Source of the DNA: Prorocentrum cordatum
Lineage: Eukaryota; Sar; Dinophyceae; Prorocentrales; Prorocentraceae
DNA: 64,000 nt
Assembly: GCA_963575745.1 (NCBI GenBank)
Contig: CAUYUJ010012780.1
Span: forward strand, 609,002-673,001
Direction: 5' to 3'
Shown: positions 39,440 through 49,849 of the stretch, one piece after another
How positions within the stretch are numbered: the first letter of the stretch is position 1
How the letters are laid out: every line of letters starts with the position of its first letter
Notes under the pieces: model-generated
Database searches by the model: none
What the model was told of the DNA's origin: nothing
Seen by the model: the letters and a program-made list of their open reading frames with translations, nothing else
Made by a program: the position numbers and the translations under genes

Positions 39440-40930
39440 TTTCAAGGAGTCTCAGCTACAGCCCCGAGGCTGAGCCTCGATCTCTGGGGTGGTTGCCGGG
39501 GTGGCTCTGCCGGGGAAGGGGGGGGGGGGGGCGAGTTTCCGGCGGATGCGTTTTTTGACACCCCTCACAAGGATCGTGGCCTCCGATGGGGGTTCCCAAC
39601 TCGAGTGCCACCCCTCCCGCGCCAAGAGGCTCCGAAGAGGCCTCCAAGAGGCCCCAAGGGGCGCAGAAGAGGCCCCCAAGAAGCCCCAAGAGGCTCCCAA
39701 GAGACCCCCAAGAGGCCCTCTAGTGGCCCCAAGAGGCCCAAGAGGCCCCCAAGAAGCCCCAAGAGGCGCCCAAGAGGCCCCCAGAAGTCCCAGCCAACCA
39801 CGAGATCCCAACCAGCATCCATGAGGCCTCTGACCCACCACCCACGCACGGTGGCGGGATAGGCCGACGGCCACTGGATCCGCCGCCCCCTGCTTGCAGG
39901 GGTGCACGGCGTGCTGGATGAGCTGTCAGGTTTTGGTTTTGGTTCTTTTTCCAAAAGAACTCCCCAGTGGGCTCCGGCCCGTCCCGCCGGGGTCCCGGGA
40001 GGAAGCCGAAAACACATCAATCCGGAAAAAAATCCTCCAAAAACGGCCGTTTCGCTCGGGACATCCTCAAACAAATCGCGAAGATGGCCCAAGATGGCCT
40101 CCAAGTCCGCCCGAGATGGTCCAAGACGGCCTCCAAAACGGCCCAAGAGAGTCCAAGACGGCCCAAGACGGCCCAAGAGGCCCCCCAGAGGCCTCCCAGA
40201 CGGCCCAAGAGGCCTCCAAGAGGTCCTCCAGGAGAGTCCGAAGAGGCCAAAATCATTGATTTTCCATTGGTTTTTGAAGGATTTTGGCATTTGCGCCTTT
40301 TCGGCTCTCCGACGGCTCAAGACGGCCCAAGAAGCCCCCAAGATCGCCCAAGAGGCCCCCAAGAGAGCCCCCTGATGGCCCAAGTGGCCTCCAAGATGGC
40401 CCCTAGAGGGCCCCAAGACGGCCCAAGAGGCCTCCAACACGCCCAAGATGGCCTCCAAGACGCCCAAGATGGCCTCCAAGACGGCCCTGGAGCGCCCCAA
40501 GAGGGTCCCCCGTTGGCCCAGAAAGGCCCCCCAAACGGCTCCCGACGGCGTCAGACGTGCCAGGAACCCACCAAGATGGCCGAAGTTGGCTCGAAGCTGG
40601 CCCAAAAGGGCCCAAGAGGCCCCCAAGAGGCCTCCAGGAAGGCCAAAAGATGTCACTGATTCTCCCAAGGTTTTTGCTGGATTTGGGCAGTTCCCTTTTT
40701 TCGGCCTTCCGACGGCCCGAGACGGCCCAAGAGCCCCCAAAGATCGCCGAAAGATCGCCCAAGAGGCCTCCAAGACGGCGACGATGACCATCAAGACGCC
40801 CACGTGTTCCCCGAAGGCTTTCCAAACCGATTCGGGGAACACATGGTCCGATGGCTTGGCAGGTCTGGCCTCAACGTTCGGCCACATAGGCGCTTCCACA
40901 AAGGCAGGGGGCGGCGGTGATTCGCCGTAG
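39440..40930 (+). repeat. 1.5-kb CCAAGAGGCC/CCAAGACGGCC block
   Basis: Dense degenerate units (CCCAAGAGGCCCCC, CCAAGATGGCCTCC) from 39620 to 40830, interrupted by two related AT-rich modules at about 40251-40310 and 40640-40715. Both modules carry a TTTTTGaaGGATTTtGGCA-like stretch and end TTTTCGGC-TtCCGACGGC. The 444-codon minus frame across it (39565-40899) is repetitive LLGASW-type sequence and not a gene. Confidence 0.85.
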
Positions 40931-40999
40931 GCGTCTTCGATAAATGCTGAGTGAGAGGAGGGGAGGGAAAAAGAGAGGAGGGACGAGGGCGAAGAAGGA

Positions 41000-42886
41000 T
41001 CACATCAGTCGGAGCGCCCCGGATCGGCGGCACTGGCCGAAGGCCACTGGAATAGAACTTCAACTTGGATGCGACATCGCTACACTCCGTGCGATCGGCT
41101 GCCCCCCCCCCCCCCCTCCTGGGAAGGTCATCGGCTGCTTGCCCCATCTGGGCGACGGCGGCCTGGCGGGCGGCGGCGGCGCCCCAAGTGCCTGGGGGCA
41201 GCAGGTCCATCGAGCCCCCCTTCGCTGGCGCAAGCGCCAACTGGCGAGTGCGATCTGCGGCGCAATCCACGCACCTACCACATTCATGGTCCACGGCCTT
41301 TGCGCGCGATGTCGGACCCTCGCCATTCGCGGATTCTGGATGTACCTACGCGGCAACTCAATGGCAACGCCTCGTGCGCGCGCCGAGCAGGTCGCGCGCC
41401 CCTCTGGGTCTGGCGCTCGCTGTAGAACAGCTGACGCGCGCGCTCGCCGAGCGACGTGGCCAAGGATAACGCGCGCGCGAATAGCTGGGCACCCGCCTAG
41501 GCGACGTCGGGGCCAGGGCCGCGGGGGCGCTCGAGGCGGCCCTGCAGCTCGGCGGGGGTTCGCGCGCATGGCCCCGGCGATGCGCAGCGGCCGCCCGCCG
41601 CCTTCTGACCGCGCTCCTCTCCCTGAAAACCATTCTGCCTCAAGTAGCCCCCGCGCGGCGCGCCCCCGCCCCTGCCCTGGGCCAGCGACGGGGGCGGCGG
41701 CGCAACTCTGATCGCGCTCTTGCAAGTCCGCGCGCCAGCGCCCTGCTGCGCGTTCGCCCAGGCGGGGCGCGACCCAAGATCGCTCGAGCGGCGATCGATT
41801 TGCGGGCAGCGGCTCCGCGCGTCGCTTCGCGGCCGCTTTTGCTGCTCAAGCGCGCTGTCTCGACGCCGCCAACGCCGCCGACTTGCCGCGGGGCCTCGAC
41901 ACCCAGCGATCCCAGCTGCGCTCGCGGTGGTGGCGTGGGCTGGGAATCCACGGGGGCCCCATGCTGCAGGGCCAGCGTCGTCGTGCCCTCGGCGCGCTGA
42001 CGTCTCCGAGCACTGCAGCCGTCGGTGGCGTCCTGGTAGCCGGCGCCGTCGCGCCAGGATTGTTCGCGCAGCGAGCTGCCGCTCCGCCCGCGGCGCTGAC
42101 GAGCCACGAGCGCTTCTTGTTCGCGAGCTCCGCAAGCATCCCGCGCAGCAGCTCATGCCTGCCAGCGACGGCCATCTCGCTCTGAGACGCGCGATCGACA
42201 TGCGCGCAGGAGGAATCCGCTCCCGCTGGCGCTCGAGGGTCGGTGACTCGCCGGCGACCCCCATGCCGACTGTTTCGAGGCGTCGGGTTAGCAAGTATCC
42301 TGCCCAGGCGAGGTCGCCGCCGGTCATGGCGCCCAGCGTCTCGCGGGTGACCCGCAACTGGCCTGCCCGCTTCCTGCGCGCGCTAGGGGGGCGAACGGCG
42401 TGAAACACTGCGGTCGGCCACGCGACGAAACGACCCGCTCCTTGAAACGCTCCACTGGCTGATAGCCTGGCCCCTTCCCGCGTGGACATAACCTGTCGAC
42501 CTGCTCGATCCCCGAGTTTCAGAACTGTCCAGGTTGTACCCTCGCGAAGGCGACGACGCCGTCCTCCGCGACGCGAGTTGGGGTTCCTTGAAAAGTTGGG
42601 AAAATCCTTCGCCTCCGTCTCCCAGCGCTCCACAAGAAGTGTTCGCTGCCTCGCAAGCGACATGGCACGCGCGCTCGCCCAGTCGCGGGCTCTGAAACCC
42701 GCCCCGTGCGCCAGCAGCGCGGGCCGTGACATTGCGCCGTATAGATTCGACGATCGCTGGGCCGCCTGGCCTGCTTCTGGGGGGGCGCCGCCCCCAGGCC
42801 CGTCGCCAACGAATCTATGATGGAGCTTTGCACACAGCGCCTCGGCGGCGGGTGCGGCGTCGCCCTGGGCAGGCGTAGCCGCGCCC
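41000..42886 (-). pseudogene. decayed polyprotein, middle of 5' half
   Basis: Legible minus-strand pieces in changing frames: LARQRTLLVERWETEAKDFP (about 42670-42610), QVMSTREGARLSASGAFQG, VAWPTAVFHAVRPPSARRK, LRVTRETLGAMTGGDLAWAG and LLTRRLETVGMGVAGES (about 42430-42240), MAVAGRHELLRGMLAELANK (42175-42115), and WGAAAARQAAVAQMGQAADD near 41190. Family unrecognised. Interpreted as the upstream half of the same polyprotein as 36.8-39.4 kb because strand, style and decay match. That link is inference. Confidence 0.4.
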
Positions 42887-43557
42887 TCAGCAGAGTTCCC
42901 CTCGCGGGCCCGCCAGCTCCGAAGACGATAGAACCTTTGCTGCCGCGATCCCCGCCCAGGGCTGGGTCCCTGCGCGGGCCTCCCGCGGCGCCGAGCGCGC
43001 TCGCATCGTGAGGGGTTTGTCGCCCACTCTGGGTGGCGACGCGCGCCAGTTAGTTGAAGGGTCGGCGTCATCCAGGACCCTGCGCTTCGACGCGCGCAGG
43101 TGCGTGCAAGTCGGCGACTCGCGGTGGCACTCTCCGGAGCTCGTCTCGCACATGTGCACGAGCATGCCGCTCAACGCGCCCTCGATCTTGCCAGTCAGAA
43201 ACTTCCGAGCGAAGTCTTTCTCAGCACGGATGAATATCACCTCGATGAAGTAGCCCTCCCGCGGCGGTACACTGGGCACTCGCTGACCTGGAAGACGACG
43301 TTACTGAGCGTGCCAGTTCCGCCGCCAAGGACTGGCGACACCTCGAGAGCGTCCACCCCGACGGCCTTGTCGAGCGTGTCGTACTAATCGTCGTTATCGT
43401 AAATGTACCACCGCGTGGGCACCGTGATGGCGCTGTTGCCGGGGCCCAGGTCGCGGCCTTTCCCGCGCGGGGCAACCAACGCCCTGCGAGATCGCGACCG
43501 GCCTCCGCGGCCGCGACCCCCCACGTCTCCTCCAGCGCCTGGCGAGGCGCTGCTCAT
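42887..43557 (-). pseudogene. polyprotein N-terminus: RGG-rich start, in-frame TAG, conserved block
   Basis: ATG at 43557 opens a Gly/Arg-rich head (MSSASPGAGGDVGGRGRGGR), then GNSAITVPTRWYIYDNDD, a single TAG (43384-43386), and, in the same frame, YDTLDKAVGVDALEVSPVLG. A one-base shift near 43260 gives EGYFIEVIFIRAEKDFARKF, LTGKIEGALSGMLVHMCETS and RASKRRVLDDADPSTNWRAS. RGG heads are common in RNA-binding gag-like proteins. One nonsense codon plus one shift break an otherwise coherent ORF. Confidence 0.5.
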
Positions 43558-44129
43558 AGCAACCGCGCCTCCGGAGGCACTACGGCCGCGCGGTCTGCCG
43601 CGACCTCCAGCGGGTGCTCCGCGGCCTCCTCGGCGCTCCTCATAGCAGCCGCGCCTCCGGAGGTTCCACGGCCGCGTGGGTTGCCGCGACCTCCGCGGGG
43701 TGCGGGGCGGCCTCGTCCACCAGCGCTTCGCGAAGCGTGCCTTATAGTTTATAGTCCTACAATTCCCTGGTGACGTGGGCTGTCGCGACCACGGGCAGGT
43801 GCTCCGCGGCCTCCTCGTCCTCCAGCGCTTCGCGCCGCGCCAGATGGCCGCCCGCACGCCCCCCTTCGCCGCGGCGAGAGCGTGCGAGCCGCCGGGCCGG
43901 GCGCGATCGCCCGGGCGCCCCTGCGGGAGGGGCGGTCTACGAAGGCGGGCCGCCCCCACGCGCGCACAAGCTCGGGGATCGCCGGGCGGTCACCGCTGAG
44001 CCCAGATCGGCTCCCAGGGAAGCCAGGGGCGGCGCGCGCACTGATACTACCCCCTCATCCATACCCACTGCTGCGCAATGATACATTGAGGACCCTACTC
44101 GGAGCCGACATAAGGCCTACTTGAACCGC
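43558..44129. other. no supportable gene
   Basis: GC-rich. An imperfect direct repeat (GCCGCGCCTCCGGAGG at about 43563 and 43649; CTCATAGCA-CCGCG) lies upstream of the RGG start. No gene. Confidence 0.4.
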
Positions 44130-44700
44130 GCACGAGTCCTCAAGCATCCTACCATGGCCTGGTGGGACTCCTATAGCATCCTGCCAAAATCTCCGAATAA
44201 CAACTCCCAAATGTTCTATTTGGAATGTGTACGGCTCTTTTAGGATCCTTAGTGGACTCCTACAGGATCCTTGTAGGCTCCTCGATCAATGCAAGTATCG
44301 CTGTGGAGGTGTTTGGCGTTTAGATGTGTCACTGTGTACGTAGGCGCATCGGTGTTTTGATGTGTCGGCGTATGGGTGTGTGAACGTGTGGATGCATCTA
44401 GATGTTTGGTTGTGTGAGTGTCTGGGGGGCGTCTGTATGTTTGAGTTCATGAATGCATCGATGTGGCAATGCCTGGGTATGTTGTGCGTGGGTGTTCGGA
44501 TGAATGGGCGTCCGGGCGTCTGAAAGCATGCATTCCTAAGAATGCGGGTGTCTCGATGTATGGACGCATGATTGTCTGAATGTGGTTCCATGGAAAATGC
44601 TGATGAAGAACGGGCATACGAGTACATCCGCAACCAAAATGTCGGAAGGAGGAGAACATCCAACGCAACATCAAGAGCAGCGGTAGCAACCAGACCATAT
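44130..44700. repeat. degenerate GGATCCT and TG-rich GATGTG repeats
   Basis: 44130-44290 carries ACTCCTA-AGGATCCT units as at 36.2 kb. 44300-44600 is a strongly diverged TGTGT/GATGTnTGG array. Both are too degenerate for exact unit definition. Confidence 0.5.
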
Positions 44701-45192
44701 AAGACACACGCGTTGCTTAAACAGTCCACCAGCTGAGCAACGGAACGTCCACATATGCAGCAACGGGAGCAGACACGCGGCTCCGACCTCGACCCCGACC
44801 ACCTTCGGGTGGAGTCCCTTGCAGAGCCCTGGCAACACCTCGCTGCGTGGCGAAGCAGCTCTGCGGCAGGATTCACGCCGCGATGACGCCGGCAGTGTCT
44901 TCTGACACCGCGTGCGTCACTCAGACTGAAACGACCGCGGCTCCCCTACGGCGCAGATCGTCCGATGTTGGCGCCCATTTCTGGCAGCTGGCGGCGTTCC
45001 ACCTCGAACGCCAGCGCTAGGCTCTCTGCTGCGTCGACGCGGCGCGGACGACTTACCACTCACCTCAGGAAAAAACAGGGGACGGGGCGCCGCGAAGCCC
45101 CCGCCGCGGGAGCCAGCCGCGCCTCCACGAGGGAGCCGCCGCTGGCTCGGCAGGCGGGGGCTCCACGGCGCCCAGGGGTGTCTGGCGGCTCT
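44701..45192. other. no supportable gene
   Basis: Mixed GC-rich sequence. A plus frame from 44965 is open to 45414 without family resemblance. Confidence 0.35.
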
Positions 45193-45510
45193 TCAGCCGC
45201 CGACAGCCTCCTCACCGCGTCCGCCGTGAGGCACCGCATGGGGCACCGCCAGTTGCGTCCAGCCGGGCATCCAGTCAGACATCGTGAAGCTGCGATCGCG
45301 ACACGCGCGCCCTCGCTGGGTCGAGGCGCGGAAAAAGGTACGAAGCAAGTGCATGCCCTCCTCGAGTCTGCGAAAGAGGCTCTCCAGCCGATGACTTACA
45401 GCCAACCCGTGTGATCCCACCAGTCCTTTGGGCGACAAGTGTTCTAACAATGCCTTTCTCTCTTCATCCACAAGCCGTTCTTCCCCTCCGGGGAGAAATT
45501 TATCACTGCT
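45193..45510 (-). CDS. possible short coding segment
   Basis: Minus frame with GGEERLVDEERKALLEHLSP, GLVGSHGLAVSHRLESLFRR and LEEGMHLLRTFF: amphipathic, protein-like helices. The opposite strand is also open (EKGTKQVHALLESAKEALQP), so strand is not certain. It abuts the dispersed repeat at 45520. Unrecognised. Confidence 0.25.
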   Translation of the reverse strand, partial: SSDKFLPGGEERLVDEERKALLEHLSPKGLVGSHGLAVSHRLESLFRRLEEGMHLLRTFFRASTQRGRACRDRSFTMSDWMPGWTQLAVPHAVPHGGRGEEAVGG

Positions 45511-45519
45511 TCCTATTAT

Positions 45520-46265
45520 TCTACACCCCCTCCCCCGCTCGGCTGACGGCAAACCCGGCCGAAACCGTGCCGACCCCATGCGGGCCCACCCCCCTCATCC
45601 CTGTCAAAACGAATACAACACGCACTATGCCTCTTCATTTGAAGCATGCGCGGCCAACCCGATGCGCCCCCCCTACCATCCCTTTCAAAAAAACAACATA
45701 CACTTCGGAACAAAGTCTTGAGTCATGTTCGCGGGGCCCGCGAACACGTTGTACTGTTTTTGACAGGGATGGCGGGGGTGTCAGCATGTTCCCTGCTGTG
45801 CGCAGAGCTACCATCTCTGACAAACAAACTGGATCATGCGCGACCACCCCGCGATCACTGTCAAGTGGTTTTGACAGGGACGGCGGGGGTGGTGGCGCGT
45901 GGCCTGCTGTGCGCAGGCCCACCAGACACAATGATGGGCTTTGGTTTTCGACAAGGGTGGTGGGGACCGACATGTTTCCCGATGTGTGCTGTCACGTGCG
46001 CAGGCGCGCCCAACGCACTCTGCACGTGCCACGAACGAGGTGCACCTGGCGCGGCTGGAGTGTGCGGCACACCTGGCGCACTCGGAGCACGTGGCGCATG
46101 CGGCACACCAAGCGTACCTGGCACGCTCGGGCCCCAGGGTTGCCTGGCGCGCGTGGCGCCCCTGGCACGGGTGGCGCACCTCGCCCAAGCGTCGCGCACC
46201 TGGGGTCGGCGTTGGTTCCAAGTAGCTGCCCATCCAAATACGACCGCTAAACATGCTCAAGCTTG
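45520..46265 (-). repeat. dispersed 0.8-kb repeat, copy 2
   Basis: Collinear with 9470-10265 (landmarks listed there). A minus frame is open from 46199 to 45861 and keeps HVTAHIGKHVGPHHPCRKPK, as in copy 1. It is followed by GTTGGCCCAAGATGGCTCC repeats, again as in copy 1. Confidence 0.8.
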
Positions 46266-46389
46266 GATGTTACTTGTGTGTTGGGAGGGTGGGTGGGAGT
46301 GAGCTAGACGGCTTGCGGGCGGGTGGGTAGCTAGACCCCTCCCCCTACCCCCTCCCTGGACCTGGACGGGGGGATTCGCGAGGGGTTGG

Positions 46390-47015
46390 AGCGTCCAAGT
46401 TGGCCCAAGATGGCTCCAAGAGGGCCTCAGGGAGCCCAAGATGGCCTCCAAGATAGCTAACAGCATGCCTGCAAGAGGCCCCAAGAAGGTTACAAGACGG
46501 ATCCAAGTGCTTGTGGAGACCCCTCAGGACCTCCCCGAGAAGCCAAAATCTTTTTAAAAAGGAAACCAACTGATTTGTGCCTTCTCGCCGTTTCTATTCC
46601 GATGCGCTTGTGAGGCCTCAAGATGCCCCCGAGTTGGCCCAAGACGGCCCCAAGAAGGGCCCAAGAGGCTCCCAAGATGGCCCCCAGAGCGCCCAAGATC
46701 GCCCCAAGAGCGGAGGCAAATCGAGGACCCCCCCTCCTTTGGTCGATGGACTCCAGGATGGCTCGGGGAGGCGCTCCAGAGCTCCCAAAGAGAGCCCCAA
46801 GAGAGCCCAAAGAGAGCCCAAAGAGAGCCCCAAGGGGGCACCATGAGGGCCCCACGGCACCCCAAAAGAGCCCCAAGAGGACACCAAGACCCCAAAGAGC
46901 CCCGAGCGGGCCCCTAAGGGCCCCAAAAGAGCTCCAAGAGGACCCCAATATCCCCAAAAACAGCCCGGTAGCTCCAAGAAGGCCTGCGATGCTCCAAGAT
47001 AGCCCCCCAAATGGC
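46390..47015 (+). repeat. CCAAGAGGCC-type array
   Basis: Units CCAAGAtGGC, CCCCAAGAGaGCCC and so on, with an AT-rich module at 46530-46617 ending TTCTCGCCGTTTCTATTCCG. Same family as 39.4-40.9 kb. Confidence 0.8.
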
Positions 47016-47146
47016 TCAACACCCTCCTTCCTCTCCTCTCCTTGCATGCCGTGCTTCACTATATATGTGTCTCTTCGTCCCTTTTCCCGTCCGCTCTCAT
47101 GGGCAGGGCTCCTGAATGGGCTGGTGGGGATTCGCGAAGCGTAAAC

Positions 47147-47287
47147 AATAAGGATATGCGGTAATGATGCACGAGCCTTGGAAGGCCATGTTAACGGATT
47201 TCGAACAAGGTTGGCCAGCAAGTCGCTAAGGACGGGCCGAAGGGGAAGGATGCAGGGGTCACCGCGGATAGCTGCTCATCTTTACCA
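47147..47287. mobile_element. short TIR repeat, GTAAGGA family copy B
   Basis: AATAAGGATATGC, GCCTTGGAAGGCC, GGTTGGCCAGC, AAGGACGGGCCGAAGGGGAA and GATGCAGGGGTCACC, then CTCATCTTTACC, in the order seen at 15698-15849. The ends are imperfect inverts of each other. Confidence 0.6.
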
Positions 47288-47827
47288 TGCGGGCTGCCTC
47301 TAAATGAACGAACAACGAGACAATGCTGTACACTCCCTGGCGCACGGAGCGCGCTGGGGGCGACCCTGGCGGCGCCTGCACGGCCGCCCCCGGCGCGCTC
47401 TGCGCGCCGCCGGGGAGGACGCGCACAACAAAAAAAAAGCAAAAGGAACTGTGCACGGGACGTTCTGCCGGTGACACAACATCCATGGAACAGACGTGAC
47501 CGGCCTTACGTGTCCCCTGCATCGAATGCAGCATGCATCCAAAGACGGCAGAACCGGAGTCAGAAGCGCCGCCGTGAAAACCGAGCGCGCTGGGCGAGAG
47601 GGCGCCCGCGCTGGAAAAGCGGGCCTCCCTAGACCATCTCCCCGTCCACGTCCGCAGGGCGCGCCACGAGCTGCTCCCCAGACCTCGTCTGGCAGCTCAC
47701 CCAACCCTCCACGCCCATCGCCCGACCCTCCAAGTCCAGCCCGTTGCAGCACCGCACCTAAGAAGAAGCTAGGACGAGGATAAATTCGGGCGAGGGTAAA
47801 TCGAGAATCTCTGAGATCAAAAAAAAA
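47288..47827. other. no supportable gene
   Basis: GC-rich with open frames on both strands and an A-run (47431-47439). It could contain sequence continuing the 47828-48250 gene but nothing is recognisable. Confidence 0.35.
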
Positions 47828-48250
47828 CTATGAGAGCGTTCCCGAACGCTCTGGAGCGGATCTATCCTCGTCCTGACCCTGTCCGAGCACCTTGATGCGC
47901 CGGCCCTCGCCCACCTCCAGGACCTCCAAAGGCACCAGCGGGTCCAACTCACCCACTTTGTCGCTGTCGAGCCGCTGGTCCCGCCTCACTGTCACGGTGG
48001 AGACCGTCCAGCCCGCAGACCCGGGCTGGAAATACGCGCTGGCGGGCACCTCTGACGGGTGGCCGTCGTTGGCACTGGGGCACTCCTGCTTGCGACGTCC
48101 TGCCCACCACATGCTGCTGCGGCCCCCGCGCGCGATTCTGCGGCCTTCCAGCGCTGCGTGAGCTAGGGGACGAGCCAGCTTGAGCCGAGGGGGGCCGCGG
48201 AAAGGGCGGCAGAATATGCACTCGATGCAGGTCTGGGTATGGCTTGCCAT
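47828..48250 (-). CDS. hypothetical 140-aa protein, CxxC head and SH3-like tail
   Basis: Intact minus frame from ATG 48250: MASHTQTCIECIFCRPFRGP, with Cys at 8, 11 and 14 (CIECIFC), then LKLARPLAHAALEGRRIARG and MWWAGRRKQECPSANDGHP. The last 50 residues (VTVRRDQRLDSDKVGELDPL, VPLEVLEVGEGRRIKVLGQG) follow the beta-strand pattern of bacterial-type SH3 (SH3b) repeats seen in many dinoflagellate repeat proteins. It ends SGTLS at TGA. Role unknown. It may be an exon or gene fragment because a lone SH3-like repeat is unusual. The overlapping 47949-48377 minus frame is a shadow. Confidence 0.45.
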   Translation of the reverse strand: MASHTQTCIECIFCRPFRGPPRLKLARPLAHAALEGRRIARGGRSSMWWAGRRKQECPSANDGHPSEVPASAYFQPGSAGWTVSTVTVRRDQRLDSDKVGELDPLVPLEVLEVGEGRRIKVLGQGQDEDRSAPERSGTLS

Positions 48251-48619
48251 CCTCTTTTGCCAGCGCCCGCGGGTAAGTCCAAATGCGTTTGCGGAGGCGG
48301 GGGTACGAAGAGCAAGCTTGCCCTGCCTTTCCTAGGCTGTGGAGCCTGGACCCATGGAGCCTGATTTCACTCCACATTTGGAAATCAGAAGACTGTGTGA
48401 TCCTCTAATCCTTGACATGCGTGTAAAGTCATCCACGTCAACATCATATTCTATAACGCCGAAGCAATATTGTGGTGCGGAGCGCCCACAGGAAGAAATA
48501 TCTGTATCACATTCATCCATTGTGTGAGGTGGCGGGGGGTTCTGTGGGGAAAAGGCAGCAAGAATGCGCAGCATTGCAAATTTCCGTACCTCAGGACCTC
48601 CGTGGAGTGTTCTCTGGCC

Positions 48620-48730
48620 ATCGCTCGGACGTCCATTCCACGTGCATTGTTCGGTTTCGTGTATTTTTTCGTATGATGATCGAACATGCTCCGCGATGGT
48701 CCTCGCGGAGAATGTATACGTCCGAGCGAT
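48620..48730. repeat. nested hairpin / inverted repeat
   Basis: ATCGCTCGGACGT (48620-48632) and its exact inverse (48718-48730), continued inward by CATTC/GAATG past a small bulge. A second perfect hairpin, CTCCGCGA-TGGTCC-TCGCGGAG (48689-48710), lies inside. Either a miniature foldback element or a structured transcript region. No ORF crosses it convincingly. Confidence 0.6.
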
Positions 48731-48999
48731 ACTAACTTGTTAGGCCCCTCAATTCTCAAGATAACATCGTTCATGCTCACTAGAGGGCCCCATCCCTCTT
48801 GGGCGCTCTAGGGTGCGCCTGCGGCTTGTCGCGTGGCCCCCCTTCTTGCATGTCCAAACTGTTTTCAACATGGCCTAAAACGTTCCCAAAGGCCGTTCAT
48901 GGAACCATCTTGGGAGCTTACCGGACCGTACTGGTGGCCAATCGGATATTGTTGCCATCGTCGAAGGTACGGACTTAAAGGCGCTTAAGACAGCCGAGG
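48731..48999. other. no supportable gene
   Basis: Mixed sequence leading into the CCAAGAGG array. Nothing recognised. Confidence 0.4.
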
Positions 49000-49436
49000 A
49001 GGCCCAACAATATCGCCCCGCGACGACACCCCAGGCTCCCAAGAGAGGAACAGAAGAACCCTAAGACGGCCAGGGGAGAGGAACAAAAGCGCACCACCGC
49101 CAGACAGCTCAAAACCTGGCCTCCAAGATGGGCCAAAGACTCCCAGAGGATGGGACTTAGAAGCCCCCGAGAAGCCTTAACAAGGCATCAAGAGGCCCAA
49201 AAGAGGTTCCCAGACGGCCCCAAAACGACCTCTGAGAGTCCCCTCAAGAGACAATTATGCATCTAAAAGTCCTCTGGTCCCCGGCCATGGGAAAGTGGGG
49301 GATGTACCAACGATCACAAGAGCCAAGACGGCCCACGATAGACCACGACGACCCAAGATGGCCTCAAGCCGGCACAAGAGGCCGCTGTTACGATCCAAAT
49401 TCCTCCAAGAGAATCTGCAAGAAACCCTCGGAATGC

Positions 49437-49497
<61 letters not shown>

Positions 49498-49780
49498 CGG
49501 ATGTTCCTAAAATGTGTTCAATGATTTTAGTGTCCTCGCCACTTCGGGCTTCCGAAACGGCCACGGAACCCTCCAATATATCCCCAATACGGTCCCAGAC
49601 GCCCCCAACGGGGGCCCCGAGCGGGCCAAGAGGGGTCCAAGACGGCCCAAGGGGCCCGCAAGATGGCCCCAAGAGACCTCAAAGGCAGCCTTAAGCGCCC
49701 CAAGACGGCACAGTGATGCCCCAAGACGCCCTCCGAAAGCTAAGAGGTCCCTTGGAGGCCCCCGAGAAGCCCCACGAGGC
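49000..49780 (+). repeat. CCAAGACGGCC-type array with (CAA)n
   Basis: Degenerate CCAAGAgGCCC/CCAAGACGG units, a pure CAA run at 49436-49498, and an AT-rich module after it (AATGATTTTAGTGTCCTCG, CTTCGGGCTTCCGAAACGG) matching the modules at 40.3, 40.7 and 46.6 kb. Confidence 0.85.
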
Positions 49781-49849
49781 CACCACGAAACGCCCTTTTA
49801 CTCGTGCCCCTTCCTCTCGATTCCTTCTCATAATAAATAACTCCTCCCT

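Noticed and set aside
39565-40899. 444-codon minus ORF rich in LLGASWG
   Set aside because: Generated by CCAAGAGG-type repeats. The same composition appears in every array of the family.
41497-43071. 524-codon minus ORF as a single gene
   Set aside because: Only parts of it are protein-like. Better sequence moves to the other two frames repeatedly, so it is a decayed region, not one intact gene.
46398-46420. CCAAGATGGCTCC repeat units as degenerate spliced leaders
   Set aside because: Only a superficial resemblance to the inverted leader (GCCAT-TTGG). The units lack the CCGTAG head and vary freely.
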